A stretch of 64,000 nt of DNA, taken from positions 1 to 64,000 of the forward strand of contig NZ_RJZE01000010.1 in the NCBI RefSeq assembly GCF_003986935.1, read 5' to 3'. This document shows positions 1-8,895 of this stretch, piece by piece. The position numbers and the translations under genes are program-made. The number at the start of each line of letters is the position of its first letter. Position 1 is the first letter of the stretch. Below the pieces are notes generated by a model that was not told where the DNA came from, made no database searches, and saw nothing but the letters and a program-made list of their open reading frames with translations. Source of the stretch: Paraburkholderia kururiensis JCM 10599 = LMG 19447. GTDB lineage: Bacteria > Pseudomonadota > Gammaproteobacteria > Burkholderiales > Burkholderiaceae.

Positions 1-47
1 ATGTTTCGCCATGGTGGTGGAGTTCGATTGTGGAAGTGTTACCGTGA

Positions 48-476
48 GAAGCAACATTCTCCTTCAATCGCCACCGCCTTCTCCTGCCTCTTCCCTACGC
101 CGCGTACACCACTTTCAACGATAGCTCCGAGTATCCAGACGGAAGGATCGAGATTCAGGCTGACGGCATCGTGTTGCCGTACACGGAATACGACCGCATT
201 GCGCGGATCGACCAGGGCGCCGAGATCGACAACAAGCGCCTCTCGCATGCGCTTGCCGTGGCCCGCTCGATACAGGAGATACGTGACGATCGACGCGCGG
301 CGGGCTCGCCGTCACGAACGCATATTGGCGAAGCAGTCCGGGCGAAGAAAGCACTGCTTGGGCTGAAGAAACAGCGTGCAATCGAGGTTGCTGACCTGAA
401 CCAGGCCATTCTCGGAGTCAGCGTGAAAGAAAAGGGGGACGGGGGGCGGCTGCGCCGCCCCAACCCCGAAACATAA
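48..476 (+). pseudogene. ISNCY-type transposase, C-terminal remnant
   Basis: Reading the frame that ends at 476 gives a tail containing EYPDGRIEI, LPYTEYDRI, QGAEIDNKRLSHAL and PSRTH. From memory of the family, this is the C-terminal pattern of ISNCY (IS1202-group) transposases, where a pentapeptide like EYPDG is followed by ALPYR and an ENKRLG-type segment. The frame is closed upstream by a TGA at 45-47 and there is no DDE core in the window, so this is a broken piece. The only internal start codon nearby, the TTG at 171-173, would give a 101-residue peptide of no evident function. The last codons include a GC hairpin (443-461). The call rests on motif memory; a chance open frame is the alternative. 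Confidence 0.5.
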
Positions 477-926
477 AAAGAAACAGGACCAACACCACGC
501 TCAAACCGGACATTTCTATCTAGCCAGAGTCCCGACATTTGAATCTGGCCTCGACATCAATGTTAGTCCAAAGTTCAGATGTCGTGTTTTGACCTCGGTA
601 TGCTTACCGATTCCCCATGGAGCCTCGAAGCCGGCAATGCATCCAGCGACACTGGCGACAGTTTGGGCGTCCGCTATTCGGCCCATCGTACGCGGCCCGT
701 CCGCCGGCTAACGGCCACCGAAATCTGCTTTCGTGCCGCGCCGATGTTTCCGTCGCGCAACCTGTGATATATGACCTATCCGTCTTCCCGTACGCAGCCG
801 CAACCGGCTGCAAAGCCCACCGGCCCAGGGGCAGTTGTTCAGTGACGGCCGTCCGGGCCGCGGCGACGCGACAGCTTGAACCGCGACAGGTCGAACAATC
901 ATGATGAACTGAAGTGTAGGACTGCA
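477..926. other. Gene-free stretch after the transposase remnant
   Basis: No convincing coding frame is seen. The first 100 bases (cggacatttctatctagcc, followed by a related cccgacatttgaatctggc) look like two near copies of an insertion-sequence end and probably belong to the degraded element. The rest is ordinary intergenic sequence leading to the HD-GYP gene, and no clear promoter was identified. Confidence 0.4.
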
Positions 927-1523
927 ATGTCGAATACCATGCCTCTTGCCGCTAATCTGGAATGTTCCCATGTGAACCGGGCACTGCTCGTCGCGCTAGA
1001 CGAACGGGACGGCGACACATCCGGGCATTGCCTGCGGGTGGGTTTGCTCGCCGAATCGCTGGGGCACGCATTGGGCGTGCGCGATGCCGATCTCGTCATG
1101 CTGCGCGAAGCGGGATTCGCACACGACATCGGGAAAATCGCCATTCCGGACAAGGTGCTGTTCAAGCCCGGCGCGCTCGACGACACGGAATTCCAGGTGA
1201 TTCAGGCCCATAGCGCCATCGGCGAGCGGATTCTGTGCTCGCAGAATCCGCAAGGCGCCGCCAACGCGCTGATTGCCGACGCAGTGCTTCATCATCATGA
1301 GCGGTACGACGGAACCGGCTATCCGTCCGGATTGAAGGCAGCCGATATTCCGTTCTGGTCGAGAATCATTGCCGTCGCCGATTGCTTCGATGCGTTGACC
1401 ATGACGCGCCCATACCACGACGCCATGTCGGCCGGCAGCGCGGTCGACCTGATTGTGGCCAGTTCCGGAACGCATTTCGATCCCGACGTCGTAAGTGCAT
1501 TCGTCGCGCTGCAGCCCGGCTAA
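927..1523 (+). CDS. Stand-alone HD-GYP domain protein (cyclic-di-GMP phosphodiesterase type)
   Basis: Cytoplasmic protein of 198 residues made almost entirely of one HD-GYP domain. Visible metal-site motifs are HDIGK (residues 66-70), HHHERYDGTGYP (about 122-133) and a late THFDP. An upstream histidine (SGHCLRV, H34) matches the first metal ligand. HD-GYP proteins hydrolyse cyclic di-GMP to pGpG or GMP. The usual N-terminal receiver or sensor domain is absent, so the input must come from a partner protein or from transcription. The start at 927 was chosen because AGG at 918-920 sits six bases upstream; a longer frame from 876 adds only unconserved residues. The next gene is a chemoreceptor on the other strand, converging with 141 bp between. 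Substrate is inferred from the family. Confidence 0.85.
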   Translation: MSNTMPLAANLECSHVNRALLVALDERDGDTSGHCLRVGLLAESLGHALGVRDADLVMLREAGFAHDIGKIAIPDKVLFKPGALDDTEFQVIQAHSAIGERILCSQNPQGAANALIADAVLHHHERYDGTGYPSGLKAADIPFWSRIIAVADCFDALTMTRPYHDAMSAGSAVDLIVASSGTHFDPDVVSAFVALQPG

Positions 1524-1664
1524 AAGCTGCGTTTCGCCTTTGAAGACCCGCCGCGCGTCTTGCCGCGGCCGATCAGGCACTCGCGCGCCCTTCCCCCGCA
1601 CCCCGTTTGACTGAATCAGCCACTCCGGCACGGGGAAGCAGCAAGCCGACGCGGGCAACTACCC

Positions 1665-3230
1665 TCACTGCCCGTCCCCTACATTGAACGCCGCCACCGC
1701 ATCCTTCAGCGACGTCGCCTGTTCTTCGAGCGACTGCGCGGCAGCCGCGGCCTCTTCCACGAGCGCGGCATTGCGTTGCGTGACCTCGTCCATCTGCGTG
1801 ACGGCGAGGCTCACCTGCTCGATGCCGCGGCTCTGTTCTTCGGATGCCGAAGCAATCTCGCCCACGATGTCCGACACCTGCTTGATGGCAAGCTTGATCT
1901 GATCCATGGTCGTGCCCACTTCAGTGGCCTGGGTCGCACCGTCGCGAATCATGGCTACGGAGGAACCGATCAGTTCCTTGATCTCCTTGGCCGCCGATGC
2001 CGAGCGCTGCGCGAGGTTGCGCACCTCGCCCGCCACCACGGCGAAGCCGCGCCCGTCTTCGCCGGCGCGCGCCGCTTCCACGGCTGCGTTGAGCGCAAGA
2101 ATGTTGGTCTGAAACGCGATGCCTTCGATCACACCCGTGATCTCGGAAATCTTCGCGGAGCTGCTGTTGATCCGCTCGATCGTGTCCACCATGTGGTGCA
2201 CCGCGGTGTTGCCGGCGCCCGTGATGTCCGTGGCGCGCGCGGCCAACGCGTTCGCCTCGCGCGCGTTGTCGGCGTTGTGCTTCACGGTCTGCGTCAGTTG
2301 CGTGAGGCTCGCGGCGGTCTCCTGGAGCGATGCCGCCTGTTCTTCGGTGCGCGCCGAGAGGTCCAGGTTGCCGCTCGCAATTTCGCCGGTGGCCACGGTG
2401 ATCGTTTCCGCCGCGCGCCGGATGTGCTTTACGGTGCCGCCCAGCGCCTCGCGCATGGCGCGAATGCCCTGCATGAGGCTCGACGTATCGCCGCTGCGTG
2501 TTTCGACGGCCACCGTCAGGTTGCCGGACGCAATCTCGTGCGTGACCTGCATCGCGTGAACCGGGTCACCGCCTATCGTGCGTTCGATGCTGCGATTGAT
2601 GAGCGCAACCAGCAGTCCGAGCACTGCGGATACGGCGAGGAACAGGCCGACCGTCACATAGAGCGAGGTGTAGAAACTGTCCTTGATGTCGTCCAGGTAC
2701 GCGCCCGTGGAGAGAATCCAGTTCCAGGGTTCGTAGCGCAGCACGTAGCCGAGCTTCGGCACGGCCTTCGCCGGCTTCACGCCCGGGCGGGGAAACACGT
2801 AATCGGCGAAGCCCGCGCCTTGCGGCCCCGTTGCGACCTGCACGAACGTGACGTAGTGATGCCGGCCGTCGGCGTCTGTCACTTTGGAAAGATCGGAGCC
2901 TTCGGTTTTCGGCTTCATGGGGTGCATGACCATCCGCGCGTTCCCATCGAGCACGAGGAAGTAGCCGTCGCTGCCGTAGCGGACGCCGCGCAGTCGCTCG
3001 AGCGCCTGTTTGCGCGCATCGTCTTCGCTCAACTTGCCGTCGTGCGCGAGCGCGGCGTACTCCTTCACGATGGAGAGGCCGATTTGCGCACTGTTGACGA
3101 GATCGACCTTGCGCTCTCCAAGGCGCGTCTCGTACGAGAGATAGGCCGCGGACACTGAAATGACGAGCAGTGCCGCGAGACTTGCGATGAGGGGCAGCCA
3201 GAGTTTCTGCTTGAAGCCGAGTGTGCGCAT
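1665..3230 (-). CDS. Methyl-accepting chemotaxis protein with a Cache sensor
   Basis: Inner-membrane chemoreceptor of 521 residues. Order of parts: short cytoplasmic N-terminus, membrane segment about 9-31, periplasmic single-Cache domain about 35-185 (contains YFLVLDGNARMVMHP and WNWILSTGAYLDDI), second membrane segment about 190-210, HAMP about 212-265, then the long helical signalling domain. The conserved hairpin tip reads EGIAFQTNILALNAAVEAARAG followed by EVRNLAQRSA, which contacts CheA and CheW. No CheR/CheB tether pentapeptide is seen at the C-terminus (ends AAFNVGDGQ). Single-Cache receptors of this kind often sense small organic acids, but the ligand here is unknown. It is monocistronic and lies tail to tail with the HD-GYP gene. 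Confidence 0.93.
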   Translation of the reverse strand: MRTLGFKQKLWLPLIASLAALLVISVSAAYLSYETRLGERKVDLVNSAQIGLSIVKEYAALAHDGKLSEDDARKQALERLRGVRYGSDGYFLVLDGNARMVMHPMKPKTEGSDLSKVTDADGRHHYVTFVQVATGPQGAGFADYVFPRPGVKPAKAVPKLGYVLRYEPWNWILSTGAYLDDIKDSFYTSLYVTVGLFLAVSAVLGLLVALINRSIERTIGGDPVHAMQVTHEIASGNLTVAVETRSGDTSSLMQGIRAMREALGGTVKHIRRAAETITVATGEIASGNLDLSARTEEQAASLQETAASLTQLTQTVKHNADNAREANALAARATDITGAGNTAVHHMVDTIERINSSSAKISEITGVIEGIAFQTNILALNAAVEAARAGEDGRGFAVVAGEVRNLAQRSASAAKEIKELIGSSVAMIRDGATQATEVGTTMDQIKLAIKQVSDIVGEIASASEEQSRGIEQVSLAVTQMDEVTQRNAALVEEAAAAAQSLEEQATSLKDAVAAFNVGDGQ

Positions 3231-3457
3231 GGTGGTTTCACGTGAGGTTGCATCACCGACGGATGGACCGTCACTTGCGCCTGCTTCTGCGTCAGAAAAC
3301 GACCATCGACAGACGCTGCACTGTATTACGGTCTTTCGCTGCGCGGACTGAAGAGAAATCCTGGCTGGATCGTGCCCTTTACGACTGGGGTTTTCCCTGC
3401 AATTGAGGGTTTATATGGGGATAACTTCGACTTTGCCTTACTGGCTATCTCGATGCC

Positions 3458-3997
3458 TTACGGTTTTTCATGCCCCGGCGCCTCGGAGCGCGAGGTCTTC
3501 ACGACTACGCCGTCGGGCGAGAAATGCGCGTTGAACATGGCATCCGGCGACACGCCGCCCTCGTCCCAATGCCAGCTCCACACCTCTTCCTGGCTCAGCG
3601 CGTACTGCGCCACCTGGGCGGGCTTGCCGAGCAGGCGCCGCACGTCGTCCTTCGTCATGCCCGGCACCACGCGCGCGATGTTGGCGGCGCTCAGCGCCTG
3701 GGTGATCGCGACGAGCCGGCCGTTGGCATCGAAGTCGAGCATGTACGTGTGCGTGCCGTTGGGTCCGCGCGGATATTCGAGCCGCATCGAGCCGTCGTCG
3801 TTTTGCCAGACGATTTCGGGTTTGCCGGCGTCGCGGCGCACGTCGTCGACGGTGGACACGCCGGGCTGGAGATGGCCGAATGCCATCGGGTCGGGCTTGA
3901 TGGCGTTGACCACGTCGGCCACCTTCCGCTCGTCGCAGCCGGCGACGAGACTCATGGCGGCACAGGCCGAGAACAGGCAAATGAAGCGTTTGGGCAT
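3458..3997 (-). CDS. Outer-membrane-type lipoprotein with two SmpA/OmlA (BamE-like) repeats
   Basis: A 179-residue exported lipoprotein. The signal peptide ends in SLVAGC, with the lipidated cysteine at residue 21. The mature part holds two related units: PGVSTVDDVRRDAGKPEIVW and PGMTKDDVRRLLGKPAQV. Each resembles the SmpA/OmlA fold of BamE, which helps the BAM complex assemble outer-membrane proteins. True BamE is shorter (about 110 residues) with one unit, so this is a paralogue and a direct BAM role is unproven. The start at 3997 has AGGA six bases upstream. It is separated from the chemoreceptor by 227 bp and from the next small genes by 92 bp. Confidence 0.75.
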   Translation of the reverse strand: MPKRFICLFSACAAMSLVAGCDERKVADVVNAIKPDPMAFGHLQPGVSTVDDVRRDAGKPEIVWQNDDGSMRLEYPRGPNGTHTYMLDFDANGRLVAITQALSAANIARVVPGMTKDDVRRLLGKPAQVAQYALSQEEVWSWHWDEGGVSPDAMFNAHFSPDGVVVKTSRSEAPGHEKP

Positions 3998-4089
3998 GGA
4001 GGTCCTGTCAGGCGCGCCCGAATCGGCGCGAAATGGATGCCAATCGATGCAAATCGATGCGCCGCTCCAGACATGAAGGAGACCGGCCG

Positions 4090-4230
4090 CTAGAAGCGCG
4101 TGCCGGCGTGGCAGCCGCCAAACGCGGCGCCGTTGGTCGCTGCGCCGCCGCAGCCGAAAATGCCGCAGCCGCCCTGCGCAAGCAAGGCGGCTGCTAGCAG
4201 CACCGCGGCGATGGCCTTGCGCACCGGCAT
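4090..4230 (-). CDS. Tiny glycine- and cysteine-rich lipoprotein-like peptide
   Basis: A 46-residue frame beginning MPVRKAIAAVLLAAALLAQG, a clear signal peptide that runs into a GGC lipobox-like site (C22), followed by a short Gly/Ala/Cys tail. It starts four bases after the stop codon of the 90-residue gene upstream, which suggests translation as a pair. Small Burkholderia lipoproteins of this build are common, and no function is assigned. The upstream extension of the frame to 4305 would destroy the signal peptide, so the internal start was chosen. Confidence 0.5.
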   Translation of the reverse strand: MPVRKAIAAVLLAAALLAQGGCGIFGCGGAATNGAAFGGCHAGTRF

Positions 4231-4234
4231 GGGC

Positions 4235-4507
4235 TCAGCACTCGCCCTTCTTCGCGTGGCCGGGCGGGCAATGGCGATGGTCCTTGCCATGGCGCTGATG
4301 CGCATTCCAGTCGTCGCGGCTCCAGTAGCGGCTGCCGTCGTAATAGCGATCGCCGTACCAGCCCGGCGAGACGACCGCGACTGGCGCGGGCGCCGTCACC
4401 ACCGCGCCGGGCAAGCCGACGTTGACGCCGATTTCCACGGCATGAGCCGCGAGCGAAAAACCGGCTGCGGCGGCGCTGGCGAGCATCAGCAGGTGCGATT
4501 TCTTCAT
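4235..4507 (-). CDS. Small secreted protein, unknown function
   Basis: A 90-residue protein with a clean Sec signal peptide (MKKSHLLMLASAAAAGFSLAAHA, cleavage near residue 23). A Val/Ala/Pro stretch follows, then an aromatic, charged tail (PGWYGDRYYDGSRYWSRDDW) that ends in a His/Cys/Lys-rich segment with two cysteines. This layout resembles the many short periplasmic proteins of Burkholderiaceae with a YYDG/WxRxDW tail, often annotated as hypothetical. Cysteines and histidines at the end could bind metal or form a disulfide; this is inference. The lipoprotein-like peptide follows after four bases. Confidence 0.7.
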   Translation of the reverse strand: MKKSHLLMLASAAAAGFSLAAHAVEIGVNVGLPGAVVTAPAPVAVVSPGWYGDRYYDGSRYWSRDDWNAHQRHGKDHRHCPPGHAKKGEC

Positions 4508-4679
4508 GACGTTTCCCTGAGACGAGATGTTTTCACGGAGGCGAATCCCCTCGCCGCCTGCCGACTGAAAACGTTCTGCAATCCTTCGGGTTGACGCTGC
4601 CCGCCCGTGACTCGCCTGACTTGACCATCTTTGACGATTGCGTGCGCTGCCACGCGGCGGACCGCCCTTGCCACTCGTC

Positions 4680-5777
4680 CTACGCAAGCCCCTGCAAGCG
4701 CCCGATCGTCTCCTTGAGTTCCACTTCGAGCTGCGCCATGAGTTCGGCGGCCGGCATCTCGCGCGCGAGCGCCGCGGCCTGGCCCGCCCATTGCGCGCCA
4801 TAACCGAATTCGCCCTTTGTTTTCGCCGCCGCGTGCAGCGCTTTGCCGGCGTCGTAGGCGATCGGGTAATCGGGCGTGGCGGGTGCCGCAGGAGCACTGC
4901 CGAGTTCCGTGAAGCGGTTCAGCATGGCGCGCGCCGCGCGGCCCGAGATAGCCTGCGTGAGCGTGGTGTGCCGCGCGGCGTCGCCCAGAATCGCGCGACG
5001 GTAGCCTTCGTCGATCGACGTTTCGGGACACGCAACGAACGCCGTGCCCAGTTGTGCCGCCTGCGCGCCGAGCGCCAAGGCCGCGGCGATGCCGGCGCCA
5101 TCCATGATGCCGCCCGCCGCGATCACAGGCAGATCGAATTCGCGCGTAAGCAACCGGGTCAGCGCGAACGTGCCCAACTGGTCGTCGCGTGCGGCCGGAT
5201 CGAACACACCGCGATGGCCGCCGGCCTCGATGCCCTGTGCCACGATTGCGTCCACGCCGGCATTCGCGACCTGGGCGGCTTCATCGAGATTGGTCGCGCT
5301 CGCGAGCAGCCGGATGCCGGCCGCGCGCAGCTTCGCGATGACGTCGGCGGGCGGCAGGCCAAAGTGGAAGCTCACCACCGCGGGCTTTTCGTCGAGGAAC
5401 ACGGCAAGCATCGCGGGGTCCGCGACGAAGCTCGTATAGATCTCACTGAGGTTCGCTGGCGGCTCTGCGCCGTAGCGCTGGAACACGGGCGCGAGCCACT
5501 CGAGCCATTGCCGCTCCACAGCGGCGTTGGCAATGGCCGGCCGATGGCAGAACACGTTGACGTTGAACGGCCTCGCGGTGAGTTCGCGTGTGTCGCGAAT
5601 CGCCTTGCGTGCGGCCTGCGCGTTCATCGCGCCTACGCCGATGGAGCCGAGGCCGCCCGCGTTCGATACCGCCGCCGCAAGCGCCGGCGTACCGACGCCG
5701 GCCATGGGCGCGAGCACGATGGGTTTGTCGATGCCGAGCCGACGCAGCAATGCGCGCGCCTCTCCTTGCTGGGTCAT
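4680..5777 (-). CDS. Class I nitronate monooxygenase
   Basis: FMN-dependent TIM-barrel enzyme of 365 residues, the usual length. Class I signatures are visible: [21 protein letters not shown] near 24-44, [11 protein letters not shown] about 180-190 with the catalytic histidine H188, AAGGIMDG, and the late [11 protein letters not shown]. Family enzymes oxidise nitronates, best propionate 3-nitronate, using oxygen and giving malonic semialdehyde plus nitrite or nitrate. The start at 5777 was chosen because AGGAGG lies seven bases upstream; the longer frame to 5843 adds 22 unconserved residues. It lies downstream of an MmsA-type dehydrogenase on the same strand, across a hairpin. The neighbour could consume the semialdehyde product, which points to nitronate metabolism rather than general detoxification. 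Confidence 0.88.
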   Translation of the reverse strand: MTQQGEARALLRRLGIDKPIVLAPMAGVGTPALAAAVSNAGGLGSIGVGAMNAQAARKAIRDTRELTARPFNVNVFCHRPAIANAAVERQWLEWLAPVFQRYGAEPPANLSEIYTSFVADPAMLAVFLDEKPAVVSFHFGLPPADVIAKLRAAGIRLLASATNLDEAAQVANAGVDAIVAQGIEAGGHRGVFDPAARDDQLGTFALTRLLTREFDLPVIAAGGIMDGAGIAAALALGAQAAQLGTAFVACPETSIDEGYRRAILGDAARHTTLTQAISGRAARAMLNRFTELGSAPAAPATPDYPIAYDAGKALHAAAKTKGEFGYGAQWAGQAAALAREMPAAELMAQLEVELKETIGRLQGLA

Positions 5778-5841
5778 GTCGCCCTCCTTTTGACCAAACG
5801 TGATGGGTACAGCGGGCAAGCATACTGCGGCAAGCGCATGC

Positions 5842-5877
5842 ATGCCTTGCCCGTCGCCATCGGGGCGGGCAAGGCAT
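5842..5877 (-). terminator. Hairpin downstream of the MmsA-type gene
   Basis: Perfect 12-bp inverted repeat (atgccttgcccg / cgggcaaggcat) around a 12-base loop, 75 bp past the stop of the dehydrogenase and about 65 bp before the start of the nitronate monooxygenase. No strong T tract follows on the minus strand. It could therefore be an intrinsic terminator of modest strength or an attenuator between the two genes. Confidence 0.5.
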
Positions 5878-5951
5878 CGACGGCGACGGCACCCCCCGGC
5901 AAGACAGGGGTTCCTGTCGGCAATGTCGGAAAGGACCCCGCGAGAGCGGCC

Positions 5952-7463
5952 TTACTTCGCCGTGGGCATGGCGAATTCCGCGCCCTTTGCGATGCTCTCG
6001 GGCCAGCGCTGCATGATCGACTTCTGCTTCGTGTAGAAGCGCACCCCCTCTTCGCCGTATGCGTGCATGTCGCCGAACAGGCTGCGCTTCCAGCCGCCGA
6101 AGCCGTGCCATGCCATGGGCACCGGAATCGGCACGTTGATGCCCACCATGCCCACTTCGATACGGCGGCCGAACTCGCGGGCCACGTTGCCGTCGCGCGT
6201 GAAGCACGCCACGCCGTTGCCGAACTCGTGCGCATTGATGAGATCGACCGCTTCACCGAAGTCCTTCACGCGCACGCATGCGAGCACCGGCCCGAAGATT
6301 TCTTCCTTGTAGATGCGCATCTGCGGCGTGACGTGGTCGAACAGCGTGCCGCCCGTGAAGAAGCCATCTTCGTGACCCGGCACCTTGAGGCCGCGGCCGT
6401 CCACCACGAGTTTTGCCCCCTCTTCCACGCCGAGCCCGATGTAGCCTTCAATGCGCTGCAGCGCCTCACGCGTGACGACAGGCCCCATCTCCGCATCGGC
6501 CTCCATGCCGTTGCCGATGCGCAGCGTGCGCGCGCGTTCGGCGAGTGCCGGCACGATCTTGTCAGCCACGTCGCCCACCAGCACCGCCACCGAGATCGCC
6601 ATGCAGCGTTCGCCCGCAGAACCGTAGGCGGCGCCGATCAGCGCATCCACCGCCTGGTCGATGTCGGCGTCCGGCATCACCACGAGATGGTTCTTCGCCC
6701 CGCCGAGCGCCTGCACACGCTTGCCGAGCCGCGCGCCGGTCTCGTAGATGTAGCTCGCAATCGGCGTCGAACCGACAAAGCTCACCGCCTTCACGTCGCG
6801 GTGCGTGAGCAGCGCGTCGACCACCACCTTGTCGCCCTGCACGACGTTGAACACGCCGTCGGGCAGGCCGGCCTCCTTCAGCAGGCCGGCCATGAAGAGC
6901 GACGCCGAAGGGTCGCGCTCGCTCGGCTTCAGCACGAACGTGTTGCCCGACGCGATCGCGACCGGGAACATCCAGCACGGCACCATGCACGGGAAGTTGA
7001 ACGGCGTGATGCCGGCCACCACGCCGAGCGGCTGGCGCACGGTCCAGTTGTCGATGCCGGTGGAAACCTGCTCCGTGTAGTCGCCCTTGAGCAGTTGCGG
7101 AATGCCGCATGCGAATTCGATGACGTCGATGCCGCGCGACACTTCGCCCTGCGCATCCGAGAACACCTTGCCGTGCTCGGCCGTGATGATGGCGGCAAGC
7201 TCGTCGCGATGCTGGTTCATGAGTTCGAGAAAGCGCAGCATGACGCGCGCGCGGCGAATGGGCGGCGTATCGCTCCACTTCGGAAAGGCCGCCCTGGCGC
7301 TCGCGACGGCGGCTTCCACGTCCGCGGCTTCACCCAGCAGCAGCTTGCGGGCCCGCGCGCCCGTGGCCGGGTTGAAGACGGGCTGCGTGCGGCTGCCGGT
7401 GCCGGCAACACGCTCGCCATGAATGAAGTGACCGACGTCTGCGCTGTCGTTGTAGGCCTGCAT
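5952..7463 (-). CDS. mmsA: CoA-acylating methylmalonate/malonate semialdehyde dehydrogenase
   Basis: A 503-residue aldehyde dehydrogenase of the MmsA/IolA branch, full length. Seen: NAD-binding segment with [11 protein letters not shown] and [19 protein letters not shown], then the catalytic cysteine in [11 protein letters not shown] (about C287), and EEIFGPVL near residue 400. Family members convert methylmalonate semialdehyde to propionyl-CoA or malonate semialdehyde to acetyl-CoA with loss of CO2, using NAD and CoA. In valine catabolism mmsA sits with mmsB and acyl-CoA dehydrogenases, none of which is here. Instead it is between a divergent LysR gene and a class I nitronate monooxygenase whose main product is malonate semialdehyde. 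That context suggests a malonate semialdehyde role. Confidence 0.92.
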   Translation of the reverse strand: MQAYNDSADVGHFIHGERVAGTGSRTQPVFNPATGARARKLLLGEAADVEAAVASARAAFPKWSDTPPIRRARVMLRFLELMNQHRDELAAIITAEHGKVFSDAQGEVSRGIDVIEFACGIPQLLKGDYTEQVSTGIDNWTVRQPLGVVAGITPFNFPCMVPCWMFPVAIASGNTFVLKPSERDPSASLFMAGLLKEAGLPDGVFNVVQGDKVVVDALLTHRDVKAVSFVGSTPIASYIYETGARLGKRVQALGGAKNHLVVMPDADIDQAVDALIGAAYGSAGERCMAISVAVLVGDVADKIVPALAERARTLRIGNGMEADAEMGPVVTREALQRIEGYIGLGVEEGAKLVVDGRGLKVPGHEDGFFTGGTLFDHVTPQMRIYKEEIFGPVLACVRVKDFGEAVDLINAHEFGNGVACFTRDGNVAREFGRRIEVGMVGINVPIPVPMAWHGFGGWKRSLFGDMHAYGEEGVRFYTKQKSIMQRWPESIAKGAEFAMPTAK

Positions 7464-7555
7464 GAGGAGCTCCTGTGCATACGGAATGGGATGCCTGTCA
7501 GTTTAGGAAGAGCCGGGCCGTCTGCAAAGGTGCTATCGTTGAACGCGTTGTTTGC

Positions 7556-7569
7556 CATTGTGAACAATG
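7556..7569. promoter_or_regulatory. Palindrome in the mmsA/lysR divergent region
   Basis: Perfect inverted repeat CATTGT-GA-ACAATG, five bases before the LysR start codon, inside a 111-bp divergent intergenic region. The T-N11-A rule for LysR boxes is roughly met by this AT-rich palindrome. The position suggests an autoregulatory operator for the LysR protein; this is inference from place and symmetry. Confidence 0.4.
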
Positions 7570-7574
7570 AGCGT

Positions 7575-8567
7575 ATGGATATCGAAAAAATCGAAGGTCT
7601 GTGGACCCATCTGCACTGGCTCGCCATGCTGGCCGAACAGGGCAGCTATACGGCGGCCGCGGCGCGCCTCGGCGTCAGCAAGGCGGCCATGAGCCAGCGC
7701 ATTTCCGAACTGGAGCGGGCCGCGGGCATTTCGCTCGTGCAGCGCACCACGCGCAGCGTGCGGCTCACTGAGGCCGGGCAGCGACTCGTCGAGAACACGC
7801 GGCATCACTACGAGCAGATCGCGGCCAGCTTTGCGAGCGTGCGCGAACTGGCTGGCGTCGCGCGCGGATTGTTGCGCGTGACGGCACCCGTGGCGTTTGC
7901 GCGGCAGCAACTCGTGCCGCGTTTGCCCACATTTCTAAGGGCAAACCCTGAGGTGCGGGTTCAACTCGAAGTGTCGGACCGGCTCGTTTCGCTCGCCGCC
8001 GAAGGGTTCGATCTCGCCATCCGTCACAGCACCGACGCGCCCGACACATGCGTCGCGTGGAAGCTGTGCGAAACGCGTTCGGTGATCGTGGCGACCCGCG
8101 CGTATCTGCGCCGCCGCGGCACGCCGACGGTGCCGGCCGACCTCGCCGGCCACGATTGCCTGTTCTACCCTCGCTCCACCGGTCCGGCGATGTGGTCGTT
8201 CGAGCACAAGGCAACGCGTCGGGCCGCCGCGAAGACGCCGGCGAAAGGGACGTCCAGACCCGCTGCGCCGCAGGTTGCCGAAACGATCGCGTTGCCCGTG
8301 AGCGGGCCGTTTTGCGCGAACAACAGCGAGACGCTGCGCGATGCCGCGCTGGACAACCTGGGTATCGCGCTTTTGCCCGACTTCACCGCCCAGGCGGCCG
8401 TGCGAGCGGGCAAGCTCGTGGAAGTGCTGCCCGAGTGGCGTATTACGGGCACGTTCGCCGACCAGCTTTATGTGCTGCGCCCCTACACCTCACACGTGCC
8501 GCGCGCGGTGAGCCTTTTCGTGAACTATCTGCGCGAGAGTTTTGCCGAAGGCTTCCCGCTCGCGTAG
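7575..8567 (+). CDS. LysR-family transcriptional regulator
   Basis: DNA-binding regulator of 330 residues. N-terminal winged helix-turn-helix about 1-65 (HWLAMLAEQGSYTAAAARLG, SKAAMSQRISELE, LVQRTTRSVRLTEAG) followed by a periplasmic-binding-like effector domain. A loop of about 25 residues near position 220 is rich in Ala, Lys, Thr and Pro (RRAAAKTPAKGTSRPAAP) and is longer than in typical members such as the AaeR/DsdC-like group. It is transcribed away from mmsA with 111 bp between, the usual layout for a LysR activator and its target. The effector may therefore be a substrate or product of the dehydrogenase or the nitronate monooxygenase. The ATG at 7575 gives a normal N-terminus; a GTG at 7560 is possible. 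Confidence 0.92.
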   Translation: MDIEKIEGLWTHLHWLAMLAEQGSYTAAAARLGVSKAAMSQRISELERAAGISLVQRTTRSVRLTEAGQRLVENTRHHYEQIAASFASVRELAGVARGLLRVTAPVAFARQQLVPRLPTFLRANPEVRVQLEVSDRLVSLAAEGFDLAIRHSTDAPDTCVAWKLCETRSVIVATRAYLRRRGTPTVPADLAGHDCLFYPRSTGPAMWSFEHKATRRAAAKTPAKGTSRPAAPQVAETIALPVSGPFCANNSETLRDAALDNLGIALLPDFTAQAAVRAGKLVEVLPEWRITGTFADQLYVLRPYTSHVPRAVSLFVNYLRESFAEGFPLA

Positions 8568-8895
8568 CCGGCCTTGCGCCTGTTCACATTGGAAACAGGC
8601 CGTAGTGCAATTCGACGCCGATCAAATTCACGGTGTGGCCAGGCTCAAGTCACTCTCAAGTCTCTGCTCTTGCGTGCCGATATTCGTAACGTAGCCGCCG
8701 TATTCGCCGAAGCGGCAAACCGTCAAAGCAGCGAAGTGGCAAATACGGCGTGCGGCATTCGTCCGACTTTTAGCTTTTCTAAATAAAACCCGGAAAAGCC
8801 CGCATCGCCTCCGCGCGAAGCATCCGCGGCGCCCGCGGTGCTTCCCGGTAGAGACTTACCGATTCACCGACTCACCGACACGAGGCTTGTCGCTC
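8568..8895 (+). promoter_or_regulatory. Leader and promoter region of the tadE operon
   Basis: A gene-free 328 bp before the first TadE-like gene. It contains an AT-rich patch (8769-8790) that could hold a promoter. A strong stem-loop at 8817-8844 pairs gaagca with tgcttc and ccgcgg with ccgcgg around cgc. Three imperfect 8-bp direct repeats lie at 8858-8881 (accgattc, accgactc, accgacac), next to the ribosome-binding site of the first gene. No sigma-54 type box was convincing. Confidence 0.4.

Noticed and set aside
4638..7574. Very long plus-strand open frame running into the LysR gene
   Set aside because: It is antisense to the nitronate monooxygenase and mmsA genes, whose minus-strand frames carry full enzyme motifs. 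Only the part from 7575 is real; the rest is an effect of high G+C.
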